Shown: piece by piece, positions 1-10,720 of the stretch
Layout: every line of letters begins with the position of its first letter
How positions within the stretch are numbered: position 1 is the stretch's first letter
Origin: Galeruca laticollis
Taxonomy: Eukaryota > Arthropoda > Insecta > Coleoptera > Chrysomelidae
Direction of reading: 5' to 3'
DNA length: 64,000 bases
Assembly (NCBI GenBank): GCA_963921935.1
Contig: OY998175.1
Span: forward strand, 162,438,809-162,502,808
Translations under genes and position numbers: made by a program
Notes under the pieces: model-generated
Seen by the model: the letters and a program-made list of their open reading frames with translations, nothing else
Databases searched by the model: none
What the model was told of the DNA's origin: nothing

Positions 1-600
1 TCACTATTGTAAAAATTGACCTTATTTATTTTTATGAGTCTATTAACATAATTCCGGTAGTAATGATATTGATTCTTTTTATCAATATTATCGGGATGCT
101 CTTTATGTTCTCTGTGTAATTCATTTCTTCTGTTGATTGAAGTCATAAGCCCCTTTGTTATCCATTTTTACGTTGTATATCTCTTCGTTTTATTTTAATT
201 TCTCTGGTATTTTGTTTTATTAAGTTTTGCAAAGTGTTCATTAATGATTTTGCTAATTTATTAACATCATTCATTTTAAAATAATTTTCCCAATCGTAAT
301 TATGCAAGTCTCTCTTTAGATTGCTATAGTTGATACATTTTTGTATGTATTCGCGGTCGACTCCATTTCTCAGCGTTAGCGGGGTAATTAAGATTATTGC
401 TTTATGATCTGTCATTGAGCTATTGAAGACGCCGGAGATTGATTTACTCAGAATTTCATTATTTTTTACATTGACAAAAATATGATCTATGTAAGTCGCG
501 GAGCCCCGATCAACACGCGTATTCAAATTTATCATTGATATGAAGTTGTACTCGCTCAGTGTGTCTAAGTATTCTGAATTTTTTCATTATCATCAGGTTG
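1..600 (-). pseudogene. LINE fragment: end of endonuclease domain and start of the RT linker
   Basis: The minus strand from about 600 down to the window edge reads as the C-terminal part of an apurinic-type (EEP) endonuclease of a non-LTR retrotransposon. It contains YIDHIFVN followed by MTDHKAIILI, the two conserved C-terminal blocks of that fold (the catalytic Asp-His pair is TDH). A basic linker typical of the stretch before the reverse transcriptase follows. The best open stretch is 158-535. A stop near 158 is followed in another frame by more recognisable linker (INRRNELHREH...), so the copy is decayed. The RT itself would lie left of position 1. The family looks like the jockey/CR1 group, but the clade cannot be fixed from this piece. 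Confidence 0.7.
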
Positions 601-1257
601 GGTAGTCTATGTTGTTGATTTCAAATGTTAATTCTTCAATCTCTTGATCATCAAAATTGTCACCATCACTGCTATAGTTTTTTTCAATATCGGTATTAAC
701 AAAATCATATTGCGTAAGATAATGGAGAATAAGATGACAAAGATAAACGAGAAAATGGAGAATAAGATGACAACAATGGACGGGAAAAGCAAGGAGCCAG
801 AAAGAAATGGCAGAATTAAGAAGGCAAGACACGCCATTAGAAGAAAAGAAGATCGAACATATAAAAACCTGCAAGTCAGAAACACACCGTAATCTAAGAA
901 AGCTGCAGTTTCAAGAAATACATTAATCAACATGAAATGGTCACCCAACAGGTTCAGAGAAGATCAGGAGAATGATCCTCACCTAAAAATTATCCGTCAA
1001 TGAAAGTAAGAAAATCGGCGACCTACCTGACAATAAGTGTCAAGGTTTTCACGGAAACTCAAGGCATAGTAAACTCAGTAGGACTCCCTTGTCCTGGAAG
1101 AAGGCCTGTTGAAAGGAATCCTTGAAAACGATGATGGTTTCGAGAAGAGAAGACAGCTAGCTATCTCGAGAACGAGGGTAGCTGAGGTACTGAGGAAGTT
1201 ACTCGACAGTTCATCAGAAGGTTATCTGGGAGGGAAGAAAACCCTTCAGTGAATCCG
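601..1257. other. Gene-poor stretch with a 20-bp duplicated motif
   Basis: No convincing gene. A 20-bp motif (AATGGAGAATAAGATGACAA) occurs twice, at 721-740 and 754-773, giving a short Lys/Glu-rich reading frame on the plus strand. That frame could be a gag-like scrap belonging to the integrase remnant just downstream, but nothing proves it. Confidence 0.4.
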
Positions 1258-1810
1258 TTAAATGTTTTATTGGATGAACATCTCCGACGATGCGAAGGAC
1301 TTGTGCTACGAGTAATAGACCATATTGCAAGAGAAACGCGCCCATGAAATAATATAATGTTGGAAGCCCATTCGAAAGGATTGTTTCAGATATCGCTGGA
1401 CCATATCCGATGACAGAAAATTATGGTAAATACATTCTAGTTATAATAGATTATATAACCAAGTGGGTTGAAATTTATGCGATCCCAAATCAAGAGGTCA
1501 CAAGTGTGGCGGATGTACTGGTATAAGAATTTATCAGCCGATATGGAGTGCCCTTGGAAATCTACAGTGATCAAGAAAAAAATTCAAAAGCCATGTATTC
1601 CAGAAAATGTGTGACAAGCAGGTAATGAAGAATACCAGGACATCAGCGTAGCATCCATAGTCAAATGGAATGGTCGAGATAATGAACAGGACCATTGCAA
1701 AATCCTAGTCCAAAGTAGTTTCCAGCCACCAGAAAGACTGGGACCAGCATCTCTCTCTACTTGTATTGGCTTATCGATCTGCCATCAGTGTGTTCAAGGG
1801 TGAAAAACCT
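1258..1810 (+). pseudogene. Ty3/gypsy integrase remnant
   Basis: Degenerate integrase on the plus strand. Around 1268-1345 one frame reads FYWMNISDDAKDLCYE and then LQEKRA, matching the HHCC zinc-binding region with its second Cys pair lost to stop codons. From 1362 the catalytic core is clear: PFERIVSDIAGPYP (first Asp), YITKWVEIYAIP, a stop at about 1526, then EFISRYGVPLEIYSDQ (second Asp). After a shift come GMVEIMNRTIAKS (the catalytic Glu block, near 1667-1700) and WDQHLSLLVLAYRSA. At least three stops and one frameshift make it non-functional. RT and gag were not recognised beside it. Confidence 0.75.
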
Positions 1811-2395
1811 GCGAAAAACACCTCCAATCGGTGGGAAACAAATAATACCATATGCTTTTAAAACTCACTGGGTTATGATATATTTAAAAAACTAATAACA
1901 ATAAACCATGACCATTGTCAACAAAGTCGATAACACGGTATATATACGACTAAAACTTATCACTAACAAATAATTAATGACTAATGAATTTTTACAATAC
2001 GGAATTATAATATTTATACATGCTAAATCAATACACTCAGTCCGTTGGCTTTGTTTATGCTTATCGACCTTAGCCTTGTAGAGTCAGTTGTTTTATACCT
2101 TTGTCGCGTTCTAATGTGAACGTGTTTTTATTACTACTTAAATAAGCGCATTTCCTTAAAAGCTGTGGTTTATTTTAACTGACTAATCTTCCTACATTGA
2201 TTAGTGACCTTCTGGTTCAATAACCGTCACACCAACAAAGTTAATAATAATAAATAAATAGGTTATGATAAAATGAAAAATTCAAAATAAAAATAATAAA
2301 TGAGTAAATGCATAACTGAGTCGTAGTAATAAAAGATATAGATATCATATTCAAGCTATTAAAAATTAATTAGTGTGTATTAGATATTTATATTG
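1811..2395. other. AT-rich stretch without a gene
   Basis: No gene seen. The part at about 2050-2235 is less AT-rich and ends in TAACCGTCACACCAAC. It has the look of a decayed LTR or non-coding end of an element, but no partner copy exists in the window to prove it. Confidence 0.3.
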
Positions 2396-2593
2396 CTACG
2401 ACCCTTGGTTTGTAGCAGTCTGATAACATGTGACAACAGTATCCACACTCCTGTTTATATTACTTGCAATTTCTCGGAACGACAGCCCAGCTTCCCGAAT
2501 ACCAACAATTCGACCTCTCTCGAACTCAGTTAGCTGCCGATAATTTGCATTTCTCCGCAGTATGATAACCACTTGTGAATTATTGTAAAGCAA
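2396..2593 (-). pseudogene. Tc1/mariner-type transposase, N-terminal HTH fragment
   Basis: A 65-residue open frame on the minus strand contains RQLTEFERGRIVGIREAGLSFREIASNINRSVDTV. This is the first helix-turn-helix of Tc1-like transposases (paired-like DNA-binding domain that contacts the inverted repeat). The frame ends after the HTH and no DDE catalytic domain follows on either side, so only the DNA-binding start of the gene survives. It lies about 390 bp beyond the 3' splice donor of the OGDH exon, in the next intron. Confidence 0.75.
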
Positions 2594-2978
2594 CCTTTAA
2601 AATTACTGTACCTACTCGAATCAATTCTGTATTCTGATATCGGAATGGGTCGGTTCGTCCAGTATTTACAGCAAAAAAATAATTGAATAAAAAAACAGAT
2701 AACGCTCAATCTTGTATAAAGACTTTTATGATAAACATGTACGAAATAAAATAATATTTATTGGGTGTTCGGGTTTCTATGTCACTGAGTATATTTTGCA
2801 TCCGTATTGTGGATTAGTGAACAAGAAAATAAATTTAACTATATCAATGTGCCTTGAGGAAAGTGTAACTTGAGATAGATAAATCCTATTTCAAGATTCT
2901 TTATAAATACGACCAATAATTAAAATAACGATATTGCTAGTCCGCGCACTGTATACAAAAAACTACAATAAGAACAAC

Positions 2979-3374
2979 CTTCGAAGAAAGCATCCCATGG
3001 AGTATCCAACCAATCCTTTAAACTGAGATGTTTCTCCAGCTTAGATTTTTGGAAGTCATCTTCCAATATTTTCAAATATTCGTTCTTGATGTTATTGATT
3101 TCGCTATCGGAGACGATTTTTTCGGCGACGAGCTTTTGCGCGTATTGATCGAACACCGGAACAATCTTTTTTATTTTTTTGTAAAGAACTGGTTGGGTGA
3201 AATGGGGATCGTCGACTTCCTGATGACCGTATCTCCTGTAACCGACTAAATCTATTACGGCATCTCTGCCAAATGTGTGCCTCCATTCGGCAGCCACTTT
3301 TGACACGTGAACTACTTTCTCAGGGCAATCGGCGTTGACGTGGAAAATTGGAGCGTTTATAGAACGTGCGATAT
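2979..3374 (-). CDS. 2-oxoglutarate dehydrogenase E1-like, downstream exon
   Basis: A 396-bp minus-strand exon encoding part of a thiamine-diphosphate E1 subunit of the 2-oxoglutarate dehydrogenase complex, a mitochondrial TCA-cycle enzyme. It starts after a TTTTATTTTCAG acceptor (3375-3386) and ends at GAAG|GT (donor 2978-2977). The product runs from IARSINAPIFHVNAD through KVAAEWRHTFGRDAVIDLV, YRRYGHQEVDDPHFTQP and YKKIKKI to WLDTPWDAFFEG, in family order with no stop or frameshift. Phase 1 at both ends. The first two bases complete the Asp codon begun by the exon at 45728-45908. Some positions differ from the usual OGDH consensus (GHQEVDDPHF where the family generally has GHNEIDEPMF), so this may be a diverged paralogue rather than the main housekeeping copy. 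DHTKD1 fits less well. Confidence 0.9.
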
Positions 3375-3386
3375 CTGAAAATAAAA

Positions 3387-4535
3387 GTTAATTTATGAGT
3401 TTGTCTTAAACAGTTTCTGCTGCAACTGATTGACTATAATTAACCGGCTTAAATACAAAAATCGAAATTTAACGACAACAAACTCATACAGATTAAAGGC
3501 CGCTTGACAGGGAGTTATACAACCTGCAAGAAATTACATGCAATATCTTGCAAGTTCAAAATATTGCACGTTTTTTGAAATTATGCAAGGGAAATTAAAA
3601 ACTTAAAAAAATGGCACGGAGCAACCAGTTTTACAAAAAATGTGCTCCAGTCAAACTGCGATCTTACTGACATCTGGTTGGTTGTTAAACCAAAAGTAAC
3701 TAGATTTATCCCTAGAAGTGCAACTTGCATGCTATAGAAATGGCATCAAACAGATAAAGTTGTAATTGTGAGATCTATCAGCTGAGTCTCAGCTGAGCTT
3801 AATCTGCGCACGCTTGTAATCAATAAATATTGCGCCTTGCATTGAAATTCAAGTTATATTGCTCCATGATAAGCGACCTTAAGGCCAGTCGCCGACATGC
3901 AATTTTTAAGTTGTGCAAAAGTCGCTCAACAGTTTGATTGCGGACGGCTCAAATGTTCTCACATACGCAACAAAATAGCTCGGTCTCCAGGCGAAAGCTC
4001 ACATGCAATATGTAATTATTCAATTTCAACACGGACAAGAAAATACGAAGAAAGAAGAAATATTGGGTACATCCAATTACGTCACAACGTTTGTTAATGG
4101 GACAATTTCACAAAATGTATGAAGATTTACGAACGTATCCCACAAAGGGTTTCAATTATTATCGAATAAGTGTAACAAGTTTTGATGAAACTGATACGAC
4201 CTTACATTACACATCGAGACACAAAGTGAGGAAATGCAATCATTCTCGAAGAAAGGCAACACTGTTCGATCGAGCTTAGACGTGTTTGAGGGTGTACTCA
4301 ACAAAACACAAACATTGCTAAAATCGCCCTTACGTAATTAATGATCCATAACCGCTGTACGAATTTGATTTAACAACCAAATTCTTCCTTTAATCTTTAT
4401 TTCAACTTCCCCCTGTATACCCCATAATTCATAAATCCTGCCCAGATCATATGAAGAAATATATCATTCTTCTCAATTTAATATTTCTCTACACCAACAA
4501 AAGTCCATTTTAACGTTACTCTCACACAAGAAATA
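3387..4535. other. Intronic stretch without a gene; possible old DNA-transposon ends
   Basis: No gene. Two related blocks rich in TGCAAG/TTGCAA words start with AAGGCC at about 3496 and 3882 (AAGGCCGCTTGACAGG and AAGGCCAGTCGCCGACATGC). They resemble subterminal repeats of a small non-autonomous DNA transposon, but termini and a target duplication could not be fixed. Confidence 0.3.
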
Positions 4536-6354
4536 TGTGACGTGCTTCCTTTCCTCAAAAGAATTACGGACGTCACTATGACCCCCGCGGCTTTACTATC
4601 TACCAGATTTTCCCAGGCGCCAGATTTTTGTGATGGTTTACTCCACTGAACTCTCGAAAATGGTGGCGTCAAGAGTTACCAGGGTAGCAACAGATGGAGG
4701 TTAAGTAATTCCAGGTGTCTGTTGTTCTAGACCTCTATGCCGTGCGAAACGGGAAACAGGCTTTAATTGTTTACCACTGTCGGAAAATAAAACTACCTGT
4801 GCTTTATGAAATTTTACAATTTATTTCGACTTCGAAATAATTAGAGAAAAGGAAAATAAAACGAACCACGTAGCTATATATTTAAAATAACTAAATATCG
4901 AAGAAAACCCTTCAATATTTACGATTTCTATTTAAATTACAACCCAGACCAAAGCACTTTATTACAGAATAAATGTTTTACGATTACAAGCCTAACGTGC
5001 AAAGCTTTAATAGGTTTCGGCGATTGCCGGTAAAAATCAGTGAAAATTTACTAGCAGTACGGTGAAAATTACGCAGAGAAAGCGTAATCAAGGCACTAGC
5101 GGTGTTTTACGGGAGCGTTCCTTGGTATTTGTGTACGGCTTAGAATAGAACGGCGGTAACTAATAAATTGCCCTCGGTATTTGGGCGGATATTACCCCGG
5201 CCGTCAGTGCTAAAATAAATCGCGTAAAGATCAGTTAGTCGGCAGAATCCGAAAACCTCACCCTGGCCAACCTGGTATGGCAGCGAACGCTCGTGACATT
5301 ATTTCGTTTCACGTCTTGGACAACCCTCGAAGGATGTCCCTGCTATGGCAGCGAACACAGACGAGGCCCTCCAAGTTGCCTGTTATCAAATATATAAAGT
5401 CACGCTACCAAGGCCTATGGTACTAGATTGAGCAACCCCCGAAATACTTTTAGAATCCTTCAAGAATCTACCTGCTTTGCAGCGAGGATGCTTGAAGGTT
5501 TCCCAACGGTATTTCTTTTCCCTAGTGTTGTATACCGGAATCGGGATTCCCGAAATACCTTGAAAATCCCCCAAGAATCTAACTGCTTTGCAGCGAGGAT
5601 GCTTGGGAGTTTCCCAACTATATTTCTTTTCCCCTAAAGTTGTATACCGGAATCGGGATTCCCGAAATACCTTGAAAATCCCTCAAGAATCTACCTGCTT
5701 TGCAGCGAGGATGCTTGGGAGTCTCCCAACTATATTTCTTTTCCCCTAAAGTTAAACCAACAGTAAATTCTTACTTCGGAATTGTACACAAATACGCGGA
5801 AAATCACTCAAATTAAACAAGCAGTAAGCAAAAATAAAATCTATTAATACAGCTACGAAAGACGCTAGGAACAAAATGAATTTAACACAAGAAGAATAAT
5901 TTATAAAATAATTTCTAAATTCGCTTACCTTGTTGGCGAAAATCAGTCGGCGTTTCGGAAACGGCGGAAAACGGCGGAAAACGGCGGAACTGTAAAAGCA
6001 CAGAACTAGGAGCTACAGAGCGAAGAGAGCAAAAGAGGCCTATTCCGTCCCGTTTGCCGGTTTTATACATTCTTCTCTCGACCCCACTCAGAAGGTCCCC
6101 TACATAACAATCTTAAGAACGGCGCGGACAGATTTGCGCGAACGGTACAGTAAGCAATACATATTCAATATATACCGGATGTATCAAAAACAATATACAT
6201 ATTTAAAATTATTAACTGCAAATAAATTTAAAGCTTTTGATGAAAGAGGGGTATATAAGTAAATAATAACAAAACTTAATAGTACTACCAATAAAATGAG
6301 AAACTAAAATATATACAGTGGGATGTCGGAACGAAAAATAGTAAAATTGTTACA
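4536..6354 (-). repeat. gypsy-1 3' LTR (1819 bp)
   Basis: Near-identical to the LTR at 10979-12540, starting TGTGACGTGC and ending ATTGTTACA on the plus strand. It is 257 bp longer than its partner, mainly because it holds three tandem copies of a 112-bp block (from 5438, 5549 and 5661) where the 5' LTR has one. It also has extra GGAAAACGGC repeats near 5955-5985. Confidence 0.92.
5438..5755. repeat. 112-bp tandem repeat, three copies, inside the LTR
   Basis: Units start with CCCGAAATAC at 5438, 5549 and 5661 and each contains the phrase CTGCTTTGCAGCGAGGATGC. The other LTR of the same element has a single unit (from about 11882). Units 2 and 3 are closer to each other than to unit 1, as expected from stepwise expansion. 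Confidence 0.9.
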
Positions 6355-6376
6355 TCCCCCTCTTTCTTCGGTGAAA
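6355..6376 (-). other. gypsy-1 polypurine tract
   Basis: Read on the minus strand, a purine run (GAAGAAAGAGGGGGA) directly precedes the TGTAAC start of the 3' LTR. This is the place and composition expected of the plus-strand primer of an LTR retrotransposon. Confidence 0.8.
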
Positions 6377-6467
6377 AATATTAATAAATGAAAGTGAAGC
6401 TTTCATTAATTATATTTTTTTTAATCAAAACCTAGAATGAATATTCTTCACAAAAAACAAAACGTCT

Positions 6468-6986
6468 TTACCCAAGAAAAATTGCGGCGGAGTGCATTCC
6501 AAACCTCGCTGGCATTACTGGAGTCGAGTACCGCTGACGAACAGCGGTGATGCTTTCTGGAGTTTCTGGGGAACAGTCACATAGATTGCATTGAATACCA
6601 ACATCTCGGCGGGATCGGGAAACTATGAGTGCTTGAGTTGCTACAGAGCGTCTTCCCGGCACAGGTGAAGAACGGGACATGGATCGGCAGGTAGCTCGGC
6701 TTACAGACGGTTTTCCGAAGCTACAATCTTCTGATATACGCCCTGAATGATTCCATCGGGAACAACGTAAAGACGGCTTCATAATAGTAGTCCTAACGGT
6801 GGACATCTTGCACAAACAATCTCGGCACATCTGACCAAAACGTCGCAACGGCAGCAGAATAATATTGTTCCTGGACCACTTCCCGTACTCAGTTGTTTCG
6901 GATCCTTTCTTGTCGGAAACGTTCGGCTCGGTCTCGTACCGGATTCCGGGTAGGTAACGGGTCGCTCTCTCGAGGCGGGGCATCAC
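6468..6986 (-). CDS. Unrecognised Arg/Cys/Ser-rich 172-residue frame at the 3' end of gypsy-1
   Basis: Open frame on the minus strand between the integrase stop (7024) and the polypurine tract. It is rich in Arg, Ser and Cys (QMCRDCLCKMS, IQCNLCDCSPE) and has no recognisable domain or signal peptide. Its position is where some Ty3/gypsy elements carry a third ORF, but it is not envelope-like, as it has no hydrophobic segments. It could be a chance frame in a GC-richer stretch. Confidence 0.25.
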   Translation of the reverse strand: MMPRLERATRYLPGIRYETEPNVSDKKGSETTEYGKWSRNNIILLPLRRFGQMCRDCLCKMSTVRTTIMKPSLRCSRWNHSGRISEDCSFGKPSVSRATCRSMSRSSPVPGRRSVATQALIVSRSRRDVGIQCNLCDCSPETPESITAVRQRYSTPVMPARFGMHSAAIFLG

Positions 6987-7023
6987 ATCTCGGTCTCATT
7001 ATGAAAAGTAGTAATTACTAGCA

Positions 7024-7428
7024 TTACTCTGAAATCGGTTTCAAGTCTTTGATATGTATTCGGTTATGACGCTTGCCTTGTGCATCTTTTAAATCGTACA
7101 CAACGGAGGATAGAACTTTCACTACTTTATACGAGCCGGAATATTTCGGAGCAAGTTTCGCGGCCACATGATCTGCGGCGGATGACAGGGTATGCTATTT
7201 TTTCATTACCGAATCACCTACGGTACATCTCCAGTCACGGCGGCGTAGATTGTGATATCGGCTTTGTGTCATAAAGGCTCTAGACAGATTCAGTCGGACT
7301 AGTTCGAAACATTCTTGCAATTTGTTCAAGCTAAGTAAGTGCTGTTCAGAGACTTCATTTTCGGCATTTACGGCATCATTGGGTGTTTCGGATTCTTCAG
7401 TCGCCTGTCGGCCCTTGAACTTCCTCAA
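7024..7428 (-). pseudogene. gypsy-1 integrase C-terminal portion
   Basis: Reads LQECFELVRLNLSRAFMTQS, RRDWRCTVGDSVMKK, a stop, then LAPKYSGSYKVVKVLSS and KRHNRIHIKDLKP before the stop at 7024. The block order (helical arm, then the G-D-V/L-V strand, then APKYSGPY and the IHxxxLKP end) is that of the C-terminal region of Ty3/gypsy integrases. The catalytic DDE core is absent. The frame begins at the deletion junction near 7420, where it overlaps the RT-upstream linker in another frame. Confidence 0.75.
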
Positions 7429-8068
7429 ACTTCGGTAATTCTACGCGGAGGAATCTTCTCAACATTTCCACTTGTGCATCAGTTAGGTTTCGGTCCTGTA
7501 ACGGCGTTATAGCTTCTATAGGAGATTCTTCGGTAGGTAACTCCCTACTGTCATCAAACTCTCCTAAATCAGACCGGGTTAAGCCGGTAAATGTTCCAAG
7601 TTCCTGGTAGTTATCAGTATTGTTATCAGTGTTTACATCTTTGCAGATTCTTCTAACAGCGGATTCTCGAGGATATTCTATACTAGACCTCCCTCTGTCA
7701 CCTTGGGATCCTTCCACGGCTGACTGGAAGATATCGGTTAATATCCTATCAGTTTCTCCTAGAGGATATTCAGTATCAGATCTCCTCTCATCACCTTCGG
7801 GTCCGTTCAAGGCTGACTGGGAGATATCGGTCAATATCCTATCAGTTTCTCCTAGAGGATATTCAGTATCAGATCTCCTTTCATCACCTTCGGGTCCGTT
7901 CAAGGCTGACTGGGAGATATCGGTCAATATCCTATCAGTTTCTCCTAGAGGATATTCAGAATCAGATCTCCTTTTATCACCTTCGGGTCCGTTCAAGGCT
8001 GACTGGGAGATATCGGTCAATATCCTATCATGCATCAGTATCAGCACCATTTTTCCTCGCAGTATCAT
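7420..8068 (-). pseudogene. gypsy-1 protease-RT linker with a 31-residue tandem repeat
   Basis: Open minus-strand frame carrying about four copies of a 31-residue unit (for example ILTDISQSALNGPEGDERRS), followed by an acidic stretch and then LRRFLRVELPKFEEVQG, the phrase that usually precedes the RT fingers in Ty3/gypsy pol. The frame then stops at the junction where RT, RNase H and most of integrase have been lost. This frame overlaps the end of the protease frame by about 40 bp, so a frameshift separates them. Confidence 0.7.
7657..8031 (-). repeat. 93-bp in-frame minisatellite, about four units
   Basis: Units of 93 bp containing GGTCCGTTCAAGGCTGACTG on the plus strand. Three are nearly identical and the fourth (7657-7740) is diverged. 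93 is a multiple of three, so the reading frame survives copy-number change. Confidence 0.9.
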
Positions 8069-8745
8069 TATCAGTAAAATTGGATCTAGCGGTGTCAGTA
8101 ACGGTCATTTCGCAGGACAACCCATGCTTGTTCTCCCCTGGCGGTGGCATTACTATGTCAATGATTCCTATGGGAGAGGACAGTGTATCTGGCTCTTGAC
8201 AGTTGAATAGCTTTCCGTCCTGGTAGATCTTCCCTGTACCTAGTTCTAAGCAGAAATTATACTTCTTCAGTATATCAAAACCCAGAAACATATCAGTGAC
8301 TAAACCTAGAAAATGTTCCAACGGTTCCTCAATGATTACGTCATTTACCCTAAGCTGCAGATCATAGATGTCTGTGATAGAAACCAAATTTCCATTCGCT
8401 AAACGTGCTCTTATCGGATGACGGACCGTTCGCTTTCGTTGGGAAAATTGCTTCGCTACTGAATCACCCACATACAATCTCATAGCTCCCGTGTCCAGCA
8501 AGGCTTTAAACTTGAAGTTTTCGATTTGGACGTCAATTTGGAGTCGCGGATCTGACGGTTCGGAAGAAGGATGTTGTTGAGAGGCTAAAAGATTAGGAAA
8601 CTGTGACGGCCTCTCTTCGGGACAGCTTCGGTCTAGTTTTCCCTGCTTCGAACAGGAACAGTCTCGGGTAAGGACTCCTTCCTGACGGCAGCGGGAATAG
8701 AATATTTTCAGCGGGTTTTTACAATTTGTTCGGACGTGGCCTGTC
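8028..8745 (-). pseudogene. gypsy-1 zinc-knuckle end and aspartic protease
   Basis: The frame begins inside the zinc knuckle (GHVRTNCKNP, then a second Cys-rich block YSRCRQEGVLTRDC) and contains a retropepsin domain: FKALLDTGAMRLYV with the catalytic DTG at about 8485-8499, then HPIRARLANGN, and LGLVTDMFLGFDILKKYNF, which corresponds to the second hydrophobic-hydrophobic-G(x)D block. The protease looks intact internally. It is out of frame with gag at about 8740, inside the first zinc knuckle, best explained by a small deletion or insertion there rather than programmed frameshifting. Confidence 0.75.
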
Positions 8746-9445
8746 ACCACAACGCCAACACAGTGTACTAGAACTTCTGGGTATAGGTGCTCGACTGACC
8801 GAATTGGCTGTACGGGAAGAACTGGTACTAGCTTCAGGTTCTCGGGCCGGACTGGCAGTTGCATTTGGATTCCGAGATGTATTAGCCGGCGGAAAACGTT
8901 GATATGTTCCTCTTTCCCCTCCACTGGTGCTAGGAATATTCTGGAGTTCTTTTCCTAGCAACTCGAATTCCTTGACCTCTTGACAGAAAGAAGTAAAATC
9001 TTTAAAATGCTTTTTACGTATCTGCTGTCGATATTCAGGTAGCAGATTACGATATAGCCAGGCCAATTGTTGTTCATCGGAGAGTTTCCCATGTCTACGC
9101 ATCAAAGTTTGTAGATCAGTGATGTATGCCGATACTGCCTCATTCCTCCTTTGCAGACGCTTGCTAATTTCCGCCTCTAGGTCTACTTCATAATTAACCG
9201 GGTAGAAGAAGATGCGGAAAGCTCTTTCAAAATCCTTCCAGTTTATCCATCGGCTTCGGTTGTTGCGGAACCACAGTGCCTGTTCACCAGACAGGAACTC
9301 AGGTAAGACCGGTAGTAAATTATCCTGCGGCACATTCTTAGCAGTGCAGTCATTCCAGAAAATTTGCCGGGTCATCGCGATTTCCAAAGGATACTTTCCA
9401 ATCGTGCACATTCAACGGAGAAGTAACGGGAGTAGTGGTAGTCAT
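8740..9445 (-). pseudogene. gypsy-1 gag (capsid and first half of zinc knuckle)
   Basis: A likely start ATG at 9445 opens a Thr-rich leader and the capsid start NVHDWKVSFGNRDDPANFLE. A frameshift near 9355 moves the capsid into the frame of 9411-8719, which holds ALWFRNNRSRWINWKDFERAF and SAYITDLQTLMRRHGKLSDE, the retrotransposon-gag signature, then a Ser-rich tail and CWRCGD, the start of a CCHC knuckle. The rest of the knuckle lies in the protease frame. With two frameshifts the copy cannot make a full Gag. Its product would have formed the nucleoprotein particle in which reverse transcription occurs. Confidence 0.8.
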
Positions 9446-10720
9446 GGTTATTACGGAACTCGTGCTTCCAGTGGTTACTGCAATACGGTCATGCTGTGGA
9501 GCTACGGGACTACTCGGGTTCAACCCTGCACCTCCAGACGGAACGGAATATGTACTCCTTAAATCGGCTTGGTCGGTATATCCGGAACAAGAAAAATAGC
9601 CAACGCCAGTTCACCTTCGTTGGTAAAGGTTTAAACTAGTCGCATTCAAATAAAACAAGCTCAGTTCGGATAATCAACAATAGAGAATTTTTAATCAACA
9701 ACAAGTCAATCTCTTATTTCAAATAAAATAAATTAAAACTCAAGACTTGGCGGATCTTTAAACGTAGAAACCAATACAAAGTTTCTCGCAACAGGAAATA
9801 CAACTCAAGTTGCAAATGTAAGTTTAGAAAATGAACTCTCCAAGACACTTTTTAGAAAACAAATTCTAAGTGAAAATCAGCTTTTATTTCTATCCAATAC
9901 CCAGAATTGCAATACCTATAAAAAATACTATTATCAGTAGTGAACGATGAAAACCAAATTGTAGGACAACCAGTATAATATATTATCGCTAGCGGTAAAT
10001 AATTATTAAAATATTCGCAAATAATAAGTCTAAGTAAAAATCACCTTTTTATTCACAAATTTTAATTTGAAATCATCTATTCGAAACCCAAAATTGTAAT
10101 ACTTATTCAAAATACTATTATCAGTAGTGAACGATGATAACAAAATTGTAGGACAACCAGTATAAATATTTATTAAAATATTCGCAAATATAAAGTCTAA
10201 GTAAAAATCACCTTTTGTTTCACAAACTTTAAGTTGAAATCAGCTTTTATTACTATTCGAAACCCAAAATCACAATACCTATTCATTGGTACAACCGGTA
10301 TAATAATTATTAAAGTATTTTCATGTAAAATCTATGGTTTCTATTTCATTAGCAAAATTCCTTTTTTTAAAAACGATCACAATTCAATATGTCAATTAAC
10401 AGCAAACAAAACCAAAAAAAAGCAAGCAATTATCGTTAACAAGAAACGGCTATAAAAAACTGGTTCTCCTAATTGAAAAATATTTCTATCAGAAATATTT
10501 TATTGCAACTTCCAAAATATAATCTTTCACGTACTAAATTTAACAAATTAGATCCTAAGAGATTTTCGAAATGTTGATTGACAATTTTAATTCTGGATTT
10601 AAGAAGGTTTACACACTCGTGCTTCTGATTCGAAATGTTATCATTAAAATTTACTTAATAATTCACTGAATATCACATACAAAGTGATCCCAATATGGGG
10701 AACAAAATCCTTATTACAGT
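9446..10720 (-). other. gypsy-1 leader, non-coding, with a diverged tandem repeat of about 180 bp
   Basis: No gene. At about 9870-10345 a block containing ACTATTATCAGTAGTGAACG and GGACAACCAGTATAA recurs with spacing near 186 and 177 bp. Two copies are good and the third is partial. The remainder is AT-rich 5' untranslated region of the element. Confidence 0.7.

Noticed and set aside
593..948. Overlapping hydrophobic ORFs
   Set aside because: Three overlapping short frames on both strands over a duplicated AT/GA-rich motif, no family resemblance.
3028..3249. Plus-strand ORF over the OGDH exon
   Set aside because: Antisense shadow; the minus strand has conserved OGDH residues and splice sites.
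7620..8210. 196-aa plus-strand ORF with repeats
   Set aside because: Antisense shadow of the 93-bp minisatellite in the gypsy-1 pol linker.
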